The notes below the pieces were generated by a model that did no database searches, was not told where the DNA came from, and saw nothing but the letters and a program-made list of their open reading frames with translations. From assembly GCA_021129875.1 (NCBI GenBank), contig JAJOKK010000065.1:1-14067 (forward strand): a stretch of DNA of 14,067 nucleotides. Direction: 5' to 3'. This DNA is from Candidatus Bipolaricaulota bacterium. GTDB taxonomy: Bacteria; Bipolaricaulota; Bipolaricaulia; UBA7950; UBA9294. Positions 1 to 6,778 of the stretch are shown in pieces. A program made the translations under genes and the position numbers. Within the stretch, counting starts at the first letter, position 1, and each line of letters opens with the position of its first letter.

Positions 1-1
1 T

Positions 2-87
2 GGACCTTGGACCATGGACCACGGACCATGAACCACGGACCATGAACCACGGACCGACGAACCACGGACCGATGAACCACGGACCAA
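2..87. repeat. Heptanucleotide tandem repeat array (GGACCAN / GAACCAC)
   Basis: Twelve consecutive units read GGACCTT, GGACCAT, GGACCAC, GGACCAT, GAACCAC, GGACCAT, GAACCAC, GGACCGAC, GAACCAC, GGACCGAT, GAACCAC, GGACCAA. Two units have 8 nt, so the phase slips twice. The right half behaves as a 14-15 nt higher-order unit. The array ends 4 nt before the A-rich ribosome binding site of the SIS gene and may continue beyond the left window edge. It resembles the short tandemly repeated heptamers known from some bacteria. No function can be read from it. Confidence 0.9.
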
Positions 88-105
88 CATAAAAAGGAGA
101 GATCA

Positions 106-1143
106 ATGGGTTTGCGAGCAGAGATACTCGAACAACCGGAAGTGCTTGCCTGTTTGCTGAAGGAGCGGATGGCGGAGGTGCGTGCGATCGCCGGCGCGAT
201 CCGTGCACACAATGTGGATTTTGTCTTGCTCGCCGCACGTGGCACCTCAGACAATGCCGGACTGTACGCCAAGTACATGTGGGGTGCGTTCAATCGACTC
301 CCGGTCGGCATGGCTGCGCCGTCGCTGTTCAGTCTCTATAACCGCCCGCCCGTCTTGAGAAACGCGCTCGTCGTGGGGATCTCTCAGTCCGGGCAGTCGC
401 CGGATATCGTCAACGTGATCAGTGAAGGGAGGCGGCAAGGCGCACCGACGCTGGCCATCACCAACGATCCGCACTCCCCGCTCGCTACGGCGGCGGAGTT
501 TGTGATCGACACTGGCGCCGGGCGCGAGCAAGCGGTGGCGGCGACGAAGACGTACACGACCCAGTTGATGGCGATCGCTATGCTGTCGATCGCTCTCAAT
601 GAGGATGCTGCTCTCCAAAGAGCATTGCAACAGGTGCCGTCGCTAGTCGAGCAGGCGCTCGCTGAGGAGGACAAGATCGAGCAGGCTGCAGCAAGTTATC
701 GTGATATGTCCCAGTGTGTGGTCCTCGGCCGCGGCTACGACTATGCCACTGCATTCGAGTGGTCGCTGAAGCTGAAAGAACTGGCCTACGTCGTGGCCGC
801 ACCCTATTCCCCGTCCGACTTTCAGCACGGGCCGGTCGCCATCCTGTCTGCGGGGTTCCCTGTGCTGGCAATTGCGCCGACAGGGACGGTCTTCCCTGAC
901 CTGCTCACCCTCCTTTCCAATCTGGCCAACAGACACAAGGCCAGGCTGCTCGTTCTCTCCAATGATGATGCGGTGCTGGCGCTGGCACATACCGGACTCC
1001 GCCTGCCGTCTGATCTTCCCGAGTGGTTGAGCCCGATCGTCAGTGTTGTGCCGGCGCAACTATTCTGCTATCACCTGACGTGCGCCAAAGGGTACGATCC
1101 AGAGAAACCGCGCGGGTTGACCAAGGTGACGCGCACCTGGTAG
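106..1143 (+). CDS. Two-SIS-domain sugar-phosphate isomerase/deaminase (GlmS C-terminal-like, no glutaminase domain)
   Basis: A 345-residue cytoplasmic SIS protein equivalent to the isomerase half of glucosamine-6-phosphate synthase. SIS domain 1 carries RGTSDNAG (about residue 45) and the phosphosugar loop GISQSGQSPD (91-100). The TKTYTTQ segment (148-153) follows. SIS domain 2 carries GRGYDYATAFEWSLKLKE (208-225), whose Glu aligns with the GlmS isomerase glutamate, and SDFQHGP (237-243) with the ring-opening His. The tail PRGLTKVTRT ends the protein like GlmS, with the conserved Lys near 340. The N-terminal glutamine amidotransferase domain is absent, so ammonia transfer from glutamine is not expected. 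Related standalone proteins act as glucosamine-6-phosphate deaminases (NagB-II/GlmD) or on other amino sugars or Amadori phosphates; the exact substrate cannot be told here. The ATG has GGAG 6 nt upstream. It converges on the gene ending at 1517. Confidence 0.92.
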   Translation: MGLRAEILEQPEVLACLLKERMAEVRAIAGAIRAHNVDFVLLAARGTSDNAGLYAKYMWGAFNRLPVGMAAPSLFSLYNRPPVLRNALVVGISQSGQSPDIVNVISEGRRQGAPTLAITNDPHSPLATAAEFVIDTGAGREQAVAATKTYTTQLMAIAMLSIALNEDAALQRALQQVPSLVEQALAEEDKIEQAAASYRDMSQCVVLGRGYDYATAFEWSLKLKELAYVVAAPYSPSDFQHGPVAILSAGFPVLAIAPTGTVFPDLLTLLSNLANRHKARLLVLSNDDAVLALAHTGLRLPSDLPEWLSPIVSVVPAQLFCYHLTCAKGYDPEKPRGLTKVTRTW

Positions 1144-1183
1144 ATTCGCATCGCGTGCGCGAATTGTAAATTGTAAAAGCGCC

Positions 1184-1387
1184 TGTTGCGTAAGCCTTTT
1201 CTGCTGCTCGTCGTCAAACTCGGTTGCGAAGCAAGGCCGGAGGCCACCCCGTAGCTTCAAGCATTTTACCGCATCGGGGGGTGTAGTAAGTCCCCAATCG
1301 GCTACTACACCCCCCGAGACGGTGAAAGCTTCTGTTGGACCGCCGGTCTTGCTTCTCAACCTATAAGGAGAAGGGGTTTGTGCAACA
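1184..1387. repeat. Long imperfect palindrome (MITE-like or large hairpin) between convergent genes
   Basis: The core is a perfect 15-bp inverted repeat, 1274-1288 with 1303-1317, around a 14-nt loop. Outward the two arms remain alignable with gaps: ttaccg/tcaccg, gtagctt/gaagctt, a 13-bp block with one mismatch (1228-1240 with 1343-1355), ggttg/ggttg (1222-1226 with 1357-1361), and tgttgc at both ends (1184-1189 with 1382-1387). Such a decayed full-length palindrome suggests a non-autonomous mobile element or a large hairpin. It may also stop transcription from both sides, as it lies between two convergent genes. No clear target-site duplication is visible. It occupies most of the 373-bp gene-less stretch 1144-1516. 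Confidence 0.7.
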
Positions 1388-1442
1388 ATCTGAAAAGCGA
1401 ATTTTTTCATTTGGGTTCATGAAGTTTCCCGTGCATTTTGCG

Positions 1443-1500
1443 AGGTCGGAACATCCGTTCCAAGAGACCGATCTCTGCAGCCTTTCTCAGGGGCATCTGA
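1443..1500. other. Cluster of small inverted repeats downstream of the convergent genes
   Basis: Three short inverted repeats lie side by side: GGAAC/GTTCC (1448-1461, 4-nt loop), AGAGA/TCTCT (1463-1476, 4-nt loop) and CTCAG/CTGAG with a 6-nt loop (about 1487-1502). The first can instead sit inside a 7-bp outer stem, 1443-1449 with 1468-1474. They lie 3' of the minus-strand operon, where transcription should end, but no T-run follows, so an intrinsic terminator is only a possibility. Confidence 0.3.
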
Positions 1501-1516
1501 GCTTAAGTGTGAGGGG

Positions 1517-3859
1517 CTATTTACTTCCGGTCTTTCTTGCCGTGATAAGCATGGCAAGGCTGCTCGCCTTGGCCATGACGACCACCAGCAAGGTCCCCCA
1601 AAGCCCCAGAACGGGGAGGAGTACCACCCCGGCGGCGATCCCTCCGGTCCAGCCACCGAGCAGATCGGTACCGTAGAGTAGTCCGACCGTCTTACTCAGG
1701 TTCGGCGCGCCATTCGGTGAGCCACTCGACGAGTCGGCTAGGTGCATCTTGCTGGCCAGGGGGAACTTCACCCCGACGAGTGCGCCCGACAGGACCGCGA
1801 GCAGGAGAAAGAGCCCCTGTCCTAGAATGAAGACGACCGGATGTCCAAGGTGGGGGGCGACAGAGAGGACGGCCCACGGAAGGAGGATCGCAAACAGGCC
1901 GACCGCCATCTCCAGGCGGATGAACAGCGCCCGCGCGTTTCGAATGCGGCTTAAGCGCGCAGTCATGACGAACCCGCCTGCAGCAACACCGAGCATGAAC
2001 GAAGCGATCAGGATCCCGATCCAGTGCGCGACAAACCCAAACAGAGTCTGGAATGAGAAGATGAGGAGAAGGTCGAAGACCATCCCGGCAAACCCGGTCG
2101 TGCCAATAGAGAACGGAACGCTTGCGCGATGCAGCGAAACGATCTTCAGCCGCGCGACTATGGTTAACCCGGTGAGCACAATAAACAGAACGGCGAATGC
2201 AGTCAGGTTGAGCCCTTCTAAGCCAGTGAAGAAACCGCGCAGTGCAGGCGAGAACATCGCATTCCAATAGGCTAGGCTATAGAAGAAACCCAGCGGCCGG
2301 TGGTCGTGGTTGATCCGCTGCGTCGCTCCATAGATCGATTCTTGGAACCAGTCGAGCCACCGCTCTGCCAGCCGTAGCTCGATGTGAAAGTGGGAGAGCA
2401 GGCGCAAGGAGAGTTCGCGCTCATACAGCCGCGTATATAACAGGTCGGGATTGATCTGCGTAACAGCGGCAGTATTCGAGGCTAAAAAAATATTAAAATA
2501 CCCGGGGATTATGTGCAGATACGGAAAGCTGCTCTTAAGCGTGTTGATGACAACCGCGTTCAGGTTGCGCAGCTCGTGGCTCAGATAGGTTAGGGATCCC
2601 GGCAGGGTGACGACCAGGATCCCCCCTTCACGCAGACGCTCTTTCGCGATTGTGAAGAATTCCTCTGTGAACAGCCTGTTCGCGGCCAGGTTCTTTGGAT
2701 TGCGGATGCCGACGAAGATCAGATCGTAGTGCTGCCGAGTTGCGGTGAGGAACCGGCGGCCGTCGATGTAGAACGTATTCACGCGCGGATCAGCGAGCTC
2801 CGCGTCGGTGAGCGGGGTGGAAAATTTTCGCACCAGCTCGATCAACAGGGGGTCGATCTCCGTATAATCGACCTGTTTGACCGTCGGGTGTTTGAGTATC
2901 TCGCTCAACACCCCGCCAGCCCCGCCGCTTAATACGGCCACGTTCTCCGGTTGGGGGTGCGCCAGCATCGGCAGGTGGACGAACTCTTCCACCCAGACGA
3001 TATCCGGGGTGGGGGTGGTGAAGGCTGGAATCCCATCGGCGAGGAAGGTGTACTCGCCTTGGCGCTCGATCACCGCGATGTGTCCGTAGATCGAATGCTG
3101 GTGGTGGACCACCTCCTGTCCCGGCCATGCTCTTGCCACGGAGAGATGATGCAACCGGTCATCCCACCCCGCGGCAAACAAGTAGATAAACAGCCCGAGA
3201 AGCGCGGCGAGCGCACCAAGGCCCTTGATACTGGGCCTCCTCCCCTCTTTATTGACGACGATCAATAGAAGCGATGCCGCGAAGAGGAGGGCGCCGACGA
3301 TAAAGGAGATCGCAAACGGGTTGATGTGCGGGATGAGGAGAAAGGTGACGATTACTGCGCCGACGATATGACCGACCGTCTCCCAACCGTAGATCCTGCC
3401 GATCGACGTGGCGCGCTGCTCACCGGTACCGGTAGGGCGCGCAGCAGAAACTTGAGCCCGCATACGACAGGCAAAGACGAAGAGAGCGCCGTGCAGGCTG
3501 CTCGGCAGCAGAAGGATCAGGAGAGAGGAATAGAAGATTGAAAACACCCCCACCCCCACGCCAGGCATCACCCCGATGACATCTCGTACGATTCGCGTCA
3601 GGTAGAGAGCGAGCGGAGCGCAGAGAGCGAACAGGAGTGACAGCACGATGAACGTGCCCACTTTACGGCGCGCGTGTTCGATCCTTTTGCCGATAAAGAA
3701 CGCGCCTGCCGCCTCGAGGACGAGCCAATTGGCGAGGAGGATCCCCACGGACAGATCGTTCCCGTGAAAGACAGCCAGTGCTTCGCGCAGTAGGAGTATC
3801 TGCAGCACCATGCCGCACAGGCCGCTGATGGCCGCGGCGAAGACGATCCGTTTGTTCAC
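1517..3859 (-). CDS. 14-TM membrane protein with inserted spermidine-synthase-like domain
   Basis: 780 residues. An N-terminal block of about seven membrane helices (3-232) and a C-terminal block of about seven (551-774) flank a Rossmann-type spermidine synthase-like domain (about 255-465). The halves look duplicated: SGLCGMVLQ (12-20) recurs as TGFAGMVFD (588-596), and GRIYGWETVGH (154-164) as VGLLYGTDLLG (725-735). In the SpeE domain the GGGDGG loop is SGGAGG (311-316). The nucleotide-binding acids are kept in YTEIDP (332-337) and YIDGRR (364-369), but the catalytic V-D-x-x-D-P is VGIRNP (383-388), so both acidic residues are lost. Aminopropyltransferase activity is therefore unlikely. Positive residues fall in loops that place the SpeE-like domain outside the membrane (my inference). 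The start is GTG, overlapping the radical SAM stop as GTGA, which indicates translational coupling. It is the last gene of the block. Confidence 0.85.
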   Translation of the reverse strand: MNKRIVFAAAISGLCGMVLQILLLREALAVFHGNDLSVGILLANWLVLEAAGAFFIGKRIEHARRKVGTFIVLSLLFALCAPLALYLTRIVRDVIGVMPGVGVGVFSIFYSSLLILLLPSSLHGALFVFACRMRAQVSAARPTGTGEQRATSIGRIYGWETVGHIVGAVIVTFLLIPHINPFAISFIVGALLFAASLLLIVVNKEGRRPSIKGLGALAALLGLFIYLFAAGWDDRLHHLSVARAWPGQEVVHHQHSIYGHIAVIERQGEYTFLADGIPAFTTPTPDIVWVEEFVHLPMLAHPQPENVAVLSGGAGGVLSEILKHPTVKQVDYTEIDPLLIELVRKFSTPLTDAELADPRVNTFYIDGRRFLTATRQHYDLIFVGIRNPKNLAANRLFTEEFFTIAKERLREGGILVVTLPGSLTYLSHELRNLNAVVINTLKSSFPYLHIIPGYFNIFLASNTAAVTQINPDLLYTRLYERELSLRLLSHFHIELRLAERWLDWFQESIYGATQRINHDHRPLGFFYSLAYWNAMFSPALRGFFTGLEGLNLTAFAVLFIVLTGLTIVARLKIVSLHRASVPFSIGTTGFAGMVFDLLLIFSFQTLFGFVAHWIGILIASFMLGVAAGGFVMTARLSRIRNARALFIRLEMAVGLFAILLPWAVLSVAPHLGHPVVFILGQGLFLLLAVLSGALVGVKFPLASKMHLADSSSGSPNGAPNLSKTVGLLYGTDLLGGWTGGIAAGVVLLPVLGLWGTLLVVVMAKASSLAMLITARKTGSK

Positions 3860-5130
3860 TGCCAGATCCCGGGTATCACGCGACCGGAGAACGGGGATCT
3901 ACCTATACCTGTTTCGGGACAGACCTCGATCTTGTTGTACAGCACCCGGAAATGAACGCGACGGATCAGCCGATCACCAGTATCGGGACAGAACGTAGAA
4001 TTATAGCGGTGCCCGGGGACGTTCCCGATGGTGACGAAGTTTATTCCCGCTTCCCTGGCAATCCGATGCGCAGTCTCCAACGTCTCAATCGGGGTCGGCG
4101 GCAGGTGGGTCAGCTTGAAGGCTGGGTGAAAACGGGAGAAATGCACCGGGACATCCGGTCCGAGGTGCTCCACTATCCACTCGCTCATCGCCCGAATCTC
4201 GTCTGGAGAGTCGTTGATGGTGGGGATGACGAGGTTGACGATCTCCACCCATACTCCCTCTTCGCGGATGATCTTAAGCGCGTTAAGGACAGTAGGGAGG
4301 TCCCCGCCGAAGATCTCGCGATAGATCTCTTCGCAGAAACCTTTGAGATCGACGGTCATCGCTGTGGTGTACGGGAGAAGCCTCCGAAGCGGCTCAGGTT
4401 TGATCGCGGCGTTCGTATGCCAGATGAGGCCGACCCCGGCAGCATATGCTAGCCGAGCGGTGTCGTAAACATATTCGAACAGGACGATCGGGTCGTTATA
4501 GGTGAACGAGATCGCTGTAACACCGTGCTCGATCGCCAGTTCGACCAGCCTTGCCGGGGGGAGATCAAAGACCCGCCGATCAGTAGGGCTTGCCTGTGAC
4601 AGGGTCCAGTTTTGGCAGTGTTTACAGGTAAAGTTGCATCCTACTGTCCCGATGCAGAGGATTTCCGTCCCTGGCCGGTGGTGGAGCTGCGGCTCCTTCT
4701 CGATCGGATCGATCATCGCCGCTGATGGACGGGAATGGACCAGGCTGAACAGCCTGCCGTCAATGTTCTCCCGCACCCGACAGAGACCGCGTCTTCCGAG
4801 CGGGATTACGCAGAGGTGGAGGCAGATCTCACAACGCACACGCCCTCCGCCGATATCCTGCCAGAACATCGCTTTGCGTAGTCCATCGACGATTACTATC
4901 TCGTCCTCCACTTCTCTCGCTTCTTCTTCTCTCTCTTCTTGTTGCGGCGGCACCGGTTCAACCGGCTGTACCGGTTCAACCGGCTGTACTGGTTGCACCG
5001 GCGCGACCGGCTGGCGCAAGCGCAGATTAAGATCACCCGGCCATATCCCGCCAAGGGAGAAGCCGATGATCAGGCCAACAGCGAGCAAGACAAAGGCTAT
5101 CTGCAGCGCTCTCTTCTTGAGCTTGTCCAT
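3856..5130 (-). CDS. Membrane-anchored AmrS-like radical SAM protein
   Basis: 424 residues. An N-terminal anchor (MDKLKKR, then hydrophobic 11-29) and a Pro/Val/Gln/Glu repeat plus acidic linker (40-77) precede the catalytic part. Next is an AmrS-type Cys cluster, C100-x2-C103-x3-C107 and C117. It is followed by DPIEKEP (141-147) and the radical SAM cluster motif C165-x3-C169-x2-C172 in GCNFTCKHCQNW. The rest follows the AmrS family (formerly called pyruvate formate-lyase activating enzyme-like), including FTYNDP (209-214) and DLKGF (261-265). The usual C-terminal Cys-rich ribbon is degenerate: CPDTG (381-385) replaces C-x2-C-G and SPFSG (412-416) replaces C-x2-C-G. Lysines before the anchor predict N-in, C-out, which is unexpected for an enzyme needing SAM and a low-potential donor. 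No AMMECR1 or Memo gene is present here. The ATG has AAGGGGG upstream and the gene is coupled to the next by a GTGA overlap. Confidence 0.92.
   Translation of the reverse strand: MDKLKKRALQIAFVLLAVGLIIGFSLGGIWPGDLNLRLRQPVAPVQPVQPVEPVQPVEPVPPQQEEREEEAREVEDEIVIVDGLRKAMFWQDIGGGRVRCEICLHLCVIPLGRRGLCRVRENIDGRLFSLVHSRPSAAMIDPIEKEPQLHHRPGTEILCIGTVGCNFTCKHCQNWTLSQASPTDRRVFDLPPARLVELAIEHGVTAISFTYNDPIVLFEYVYDTARLAYAAGVGLIWHTNAAIKPEPLRRLLPYTTAMTVDLKGFCEEIYREIFGGDLPTVLNALKIIREEGVWVEIVNLVIPTINDSPDEIRAMSEWIVEHLGPDVPVHFSRFHPAFKLTHLPPTPIETLETAHRIAREAGINFVTIGNVPGHRYNSTFCPDTGDRLIRRVHFRVLYNKIEVCPETGIGRSPFSGRVIPGIWQ
4948..5010 (-). repeat. 18-bp coding repeat for the PVQPVE linker
   Basis: The unit CCGGTTCAACCGGCTGTA (plus strand) occurs twice in tandem and is followed by a degenerate third copy. 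In the coding frame it encodes alternating P-V-Q-P-V-E hexapeptides at residues 41-60 of the anchored radical SAM protein. This should form an extended spacer between membrane and enzyme. Copy number may vary between strains. Confidence 0.85.
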
Positions 5131-5297
5131 ATCATACCCCCTTCCTTGCGATCATCGACTACCGACGATCGGTCACGGTGCCCTTCCTGCGATCCAGTCC
5201 TTGCAGTACCGACACCATACGCCGGATCCCCTGATCTAACGGCCGATAAAGACGGCTACACCGTACCGCTTCCTCATCGGTTTCATAATCTGCCTCA

Positions 5298-6032
5298 TCA
5301 TCTACTTCCTTTGCCCACCGGCATGATGTACAAGGGAACAAGATCGGTCCCCAGGATCTCCTGCACCATCGTGTCGCGGAAGGCGCCGACGATCACCGTG
5401 CCCAGGCCCAATGCCTCGGCCTGCAGATGTACGTTCTGTCCGGCGCCGCCCACATCCATTGAGATATAGCGATTGACGCCCCGTGGACCGTACCGTCGGC
5501 GGACGCGATCAAAATCACCGACCCAGATTATACTCACCGCTGCCTGGGCGACAAAACCCTGCCGGAGGGAGGCGGCCATCAGCTCAGCGCGAAAATCACC
5601 CTCTTTCACTAGGATGAGGGAGTGGTCCCGCCACTGAAAACCGTAGATCCCGGCGGCAAGACCGGTAACGTTTCCGGCAACAAGGTATATATCGAACGGA
5701 TAGAGCCCCCCGGCCGACGGAAAAGAGCGGGTCGCCCCGGTCACCCCATCGATTGTCTTCCCGCCCGCCGCCCACAAAAGCTGCGAGACCTGCGCCAGGG
5801 TGAGCGGATCATCAGTGAATCGACGTATCGATCGTCGCCTGAAGATCGCCTCTTCGACCGACATCTCCCCTGCATGGCGGGGGGGAGGAAGCCTGATCAC
5901 CGCGTCGCTGGGGACCTCTTCTTCTCCGACTTGGTTGGCAACGAAGACCTCACTCGCGATCCATCCGGCCGCAGCGATAACGAGAAGCAGCACTGCTACC
6001 AATATTCCCCGTTTTCTCAACCATACGTGCAT
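5298..6032 (-). CDS. Membrane-anchored SagB/ThcOx-type nitroreductase-family flavoprotein
   Basis: 244 residues from the chosen start. MHVWLRKR precedes a single hydrophobic helix (9-28), predicting N-in, C-out; the nitroreductase-fold domain follows (58-240). Family motifs are RRRSIRRF (65-72), DGVTGATRSFPSAGGLYP (95-112), GGAGQNVHLQAEALGLG (195-211) and PLYIMPVGKG (233-242). These match the SagB-type dehydrogenase branch, FMN proteins that oxidise peptide heterocycles or act on unknown substrates. No azoline-forming cyclodehydratase is nearby, so a RiPP role is unsupported. An upstream GTG at 6041 is possible, but GAGGTGA (6038-6044) sits exactly 5 nt before the ATG at 6032, so I chose that start. 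D-G-V-T-G-A-T (95-101) resembles an ApbE flavinylation motif. The 98-nt leader holds a CGGGGCCCCG palindrome (6057-6066) and a small hairpin (6064-6075). Confidence 0.88.
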   Translation of the reverse strand: MHVWLRKRGILVAVLLLVIAAAGWIASEVFVANQVGEEEVPSDAVIRLPPPRHAGEMSVEEAIFRRRSIRRFTDDPLTLAQVSQLLWAAGGKTIDGVTGATRSFPSAGGLYPFDIYLVAGNVTGLAAGIYGFQWRDHSLILVKEGDFRAELMAASLRQGFVAQAAVSIIWVGDFDRVRRRYGPRGVNRYISMDVGGAGQNVHLQAEALGLGTVIVGAFRDTMVQEILGTDLVPLYIMPVGKGSR

Positions 6033-6130
6033 CGCAATCACCTCGCCCTATATTTTCGGGGCCCCGCAAGTGCGGCGTCCTCAGATCAGTCCACTTTGTT
6101 GACCAGGGGCGAGCCCGGCCTGTTTTCGCA

Positions 6131-6778
6131 TCAGAATAGATTAATAATCACCAATCTCGCTCCGATAAAAAAGAGCACGATGCCGCAAAGTTTGGCGAAA
6201 CCACTCAATACTCGGCTGTAGCGGGCGAGCAACACCGGTGCGGTAGCGGCCATCATCCCCAGTGGGATCAACGGTGAGATGAGCTTTCCCATACCGAAGG
6301 CCAGTCCGTAGAGTGCGCCCTGCCACGGGTATTGCGCATGAAGGGCGATGTAGGTGATCGCCCCGAGGAGCGGCAGGCAGGGGAGTATCCCCGTGCAGAG
6401 CCCTAATATCGCTGCCCCATTGGCCCCGCCGGGAACAGATCGGCGAGAGCCGGCTCGACAATGGCCTGATCTCTTCCTCCAAAAGATGATATAAAGACCG
6501 ATGGAAGTGACAACGAGCCCGCCGATGATCATGATCGAGCGCTCAAATTGCAGCAGCTGCTCAATGAAGATTCGCCCCAACAGGCCAGCTAAGAGCCCCA
6601 TCACCCCGTAGATCGCCATACGCACGAATAAGAATACGAGTATCGCTCTCAGCCCCTCTTTCCACCCTCTCGCAGTCCCAGCGATGTGCGGCAGGATCAG
6701 CAGTGAGCAGTGCGCGATGCACGGTCCGAAGGCAGCGGAAAATCCGAGGAGAAATAGGCTAGCCACGGCCTGTATCAT
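6131..6778 (-). CDS. CcdA/DsbD-type transmembrane thiol-electron transporter (copy 2)
   Basis: 215 residues, about six membrane helices, matching the cytochrome c biogenesis transmembrane (CcdA/DsbD-beta) family. The paired cysteines sit in helix 1, FGPCIAHC (C20, C24), and in helix 4, GLCTGILPC (C128, C134). In CcdA and DsbD the two membrane cysteines relay electrons from cytoplasmic thioredoxin to extracytoplasmic acceptors; C20 and C134, each preceded by Pro, are the likely pair. A loop with C107 separates the two three-helix halves. Starts at 6787 (GTG) and 6784 are possible, but GAGGTGA (6784-6790) lies 5 nt before the ATG at 6778, the same spacing as in the nitroreductase gene. The gene overlaps the end of the upstream Cys-rich gene, indicating coupling. 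No thioredoxin-like domain is fused, so the acceptor must be another protein. Confidence 0.85.
   Translation of the reverse strand: MIQAVASLFLLGFSAAFGPCIAHCSLLILPHIAGTARGWKEGLRAILVFLFVRMAIYGVMGLLAGLLGRIFIEQLLQFERSIMIIGGLVVTSIGLYIIFWRKRSGHCRAGSRRSVPGGANGAAILGLCTGILPCLPLLGAITYIALHAQYPWQGALYGLAFGMGKLISPLIPLGMMAATAPVLLARYSRVLSGFAKLCGIVLFFIGARLVIINLF

Noticed and set aside
2..87. CRISPR array
   Set aside because: Units are 7 nt and contiguous with no spacers, and there are no cas genes.
1060..1410. 116-residue minus-strand frame across the intergenic palindrome
   Set aside because: It overlaps the 3' end of the SIS gene and its sequence is explained by the inverted repeat. No binding site or family signal was seen.
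1517..3859. True spermidine synthase
   Set aside because: Both catalytic acidic residues are replaced (VGIRNP) and the domain is embedded in a 14-helix membrane protein.
5298..6032. RiPP-type heterocycle dehydrogenase (SagB of a bacteriocin cluster)
   Set aside because: No cyclodehydratase, leader-peptide recognition domain or convincing precursor is nearby; the membrane anchor and redox neighbours point elsewhere.
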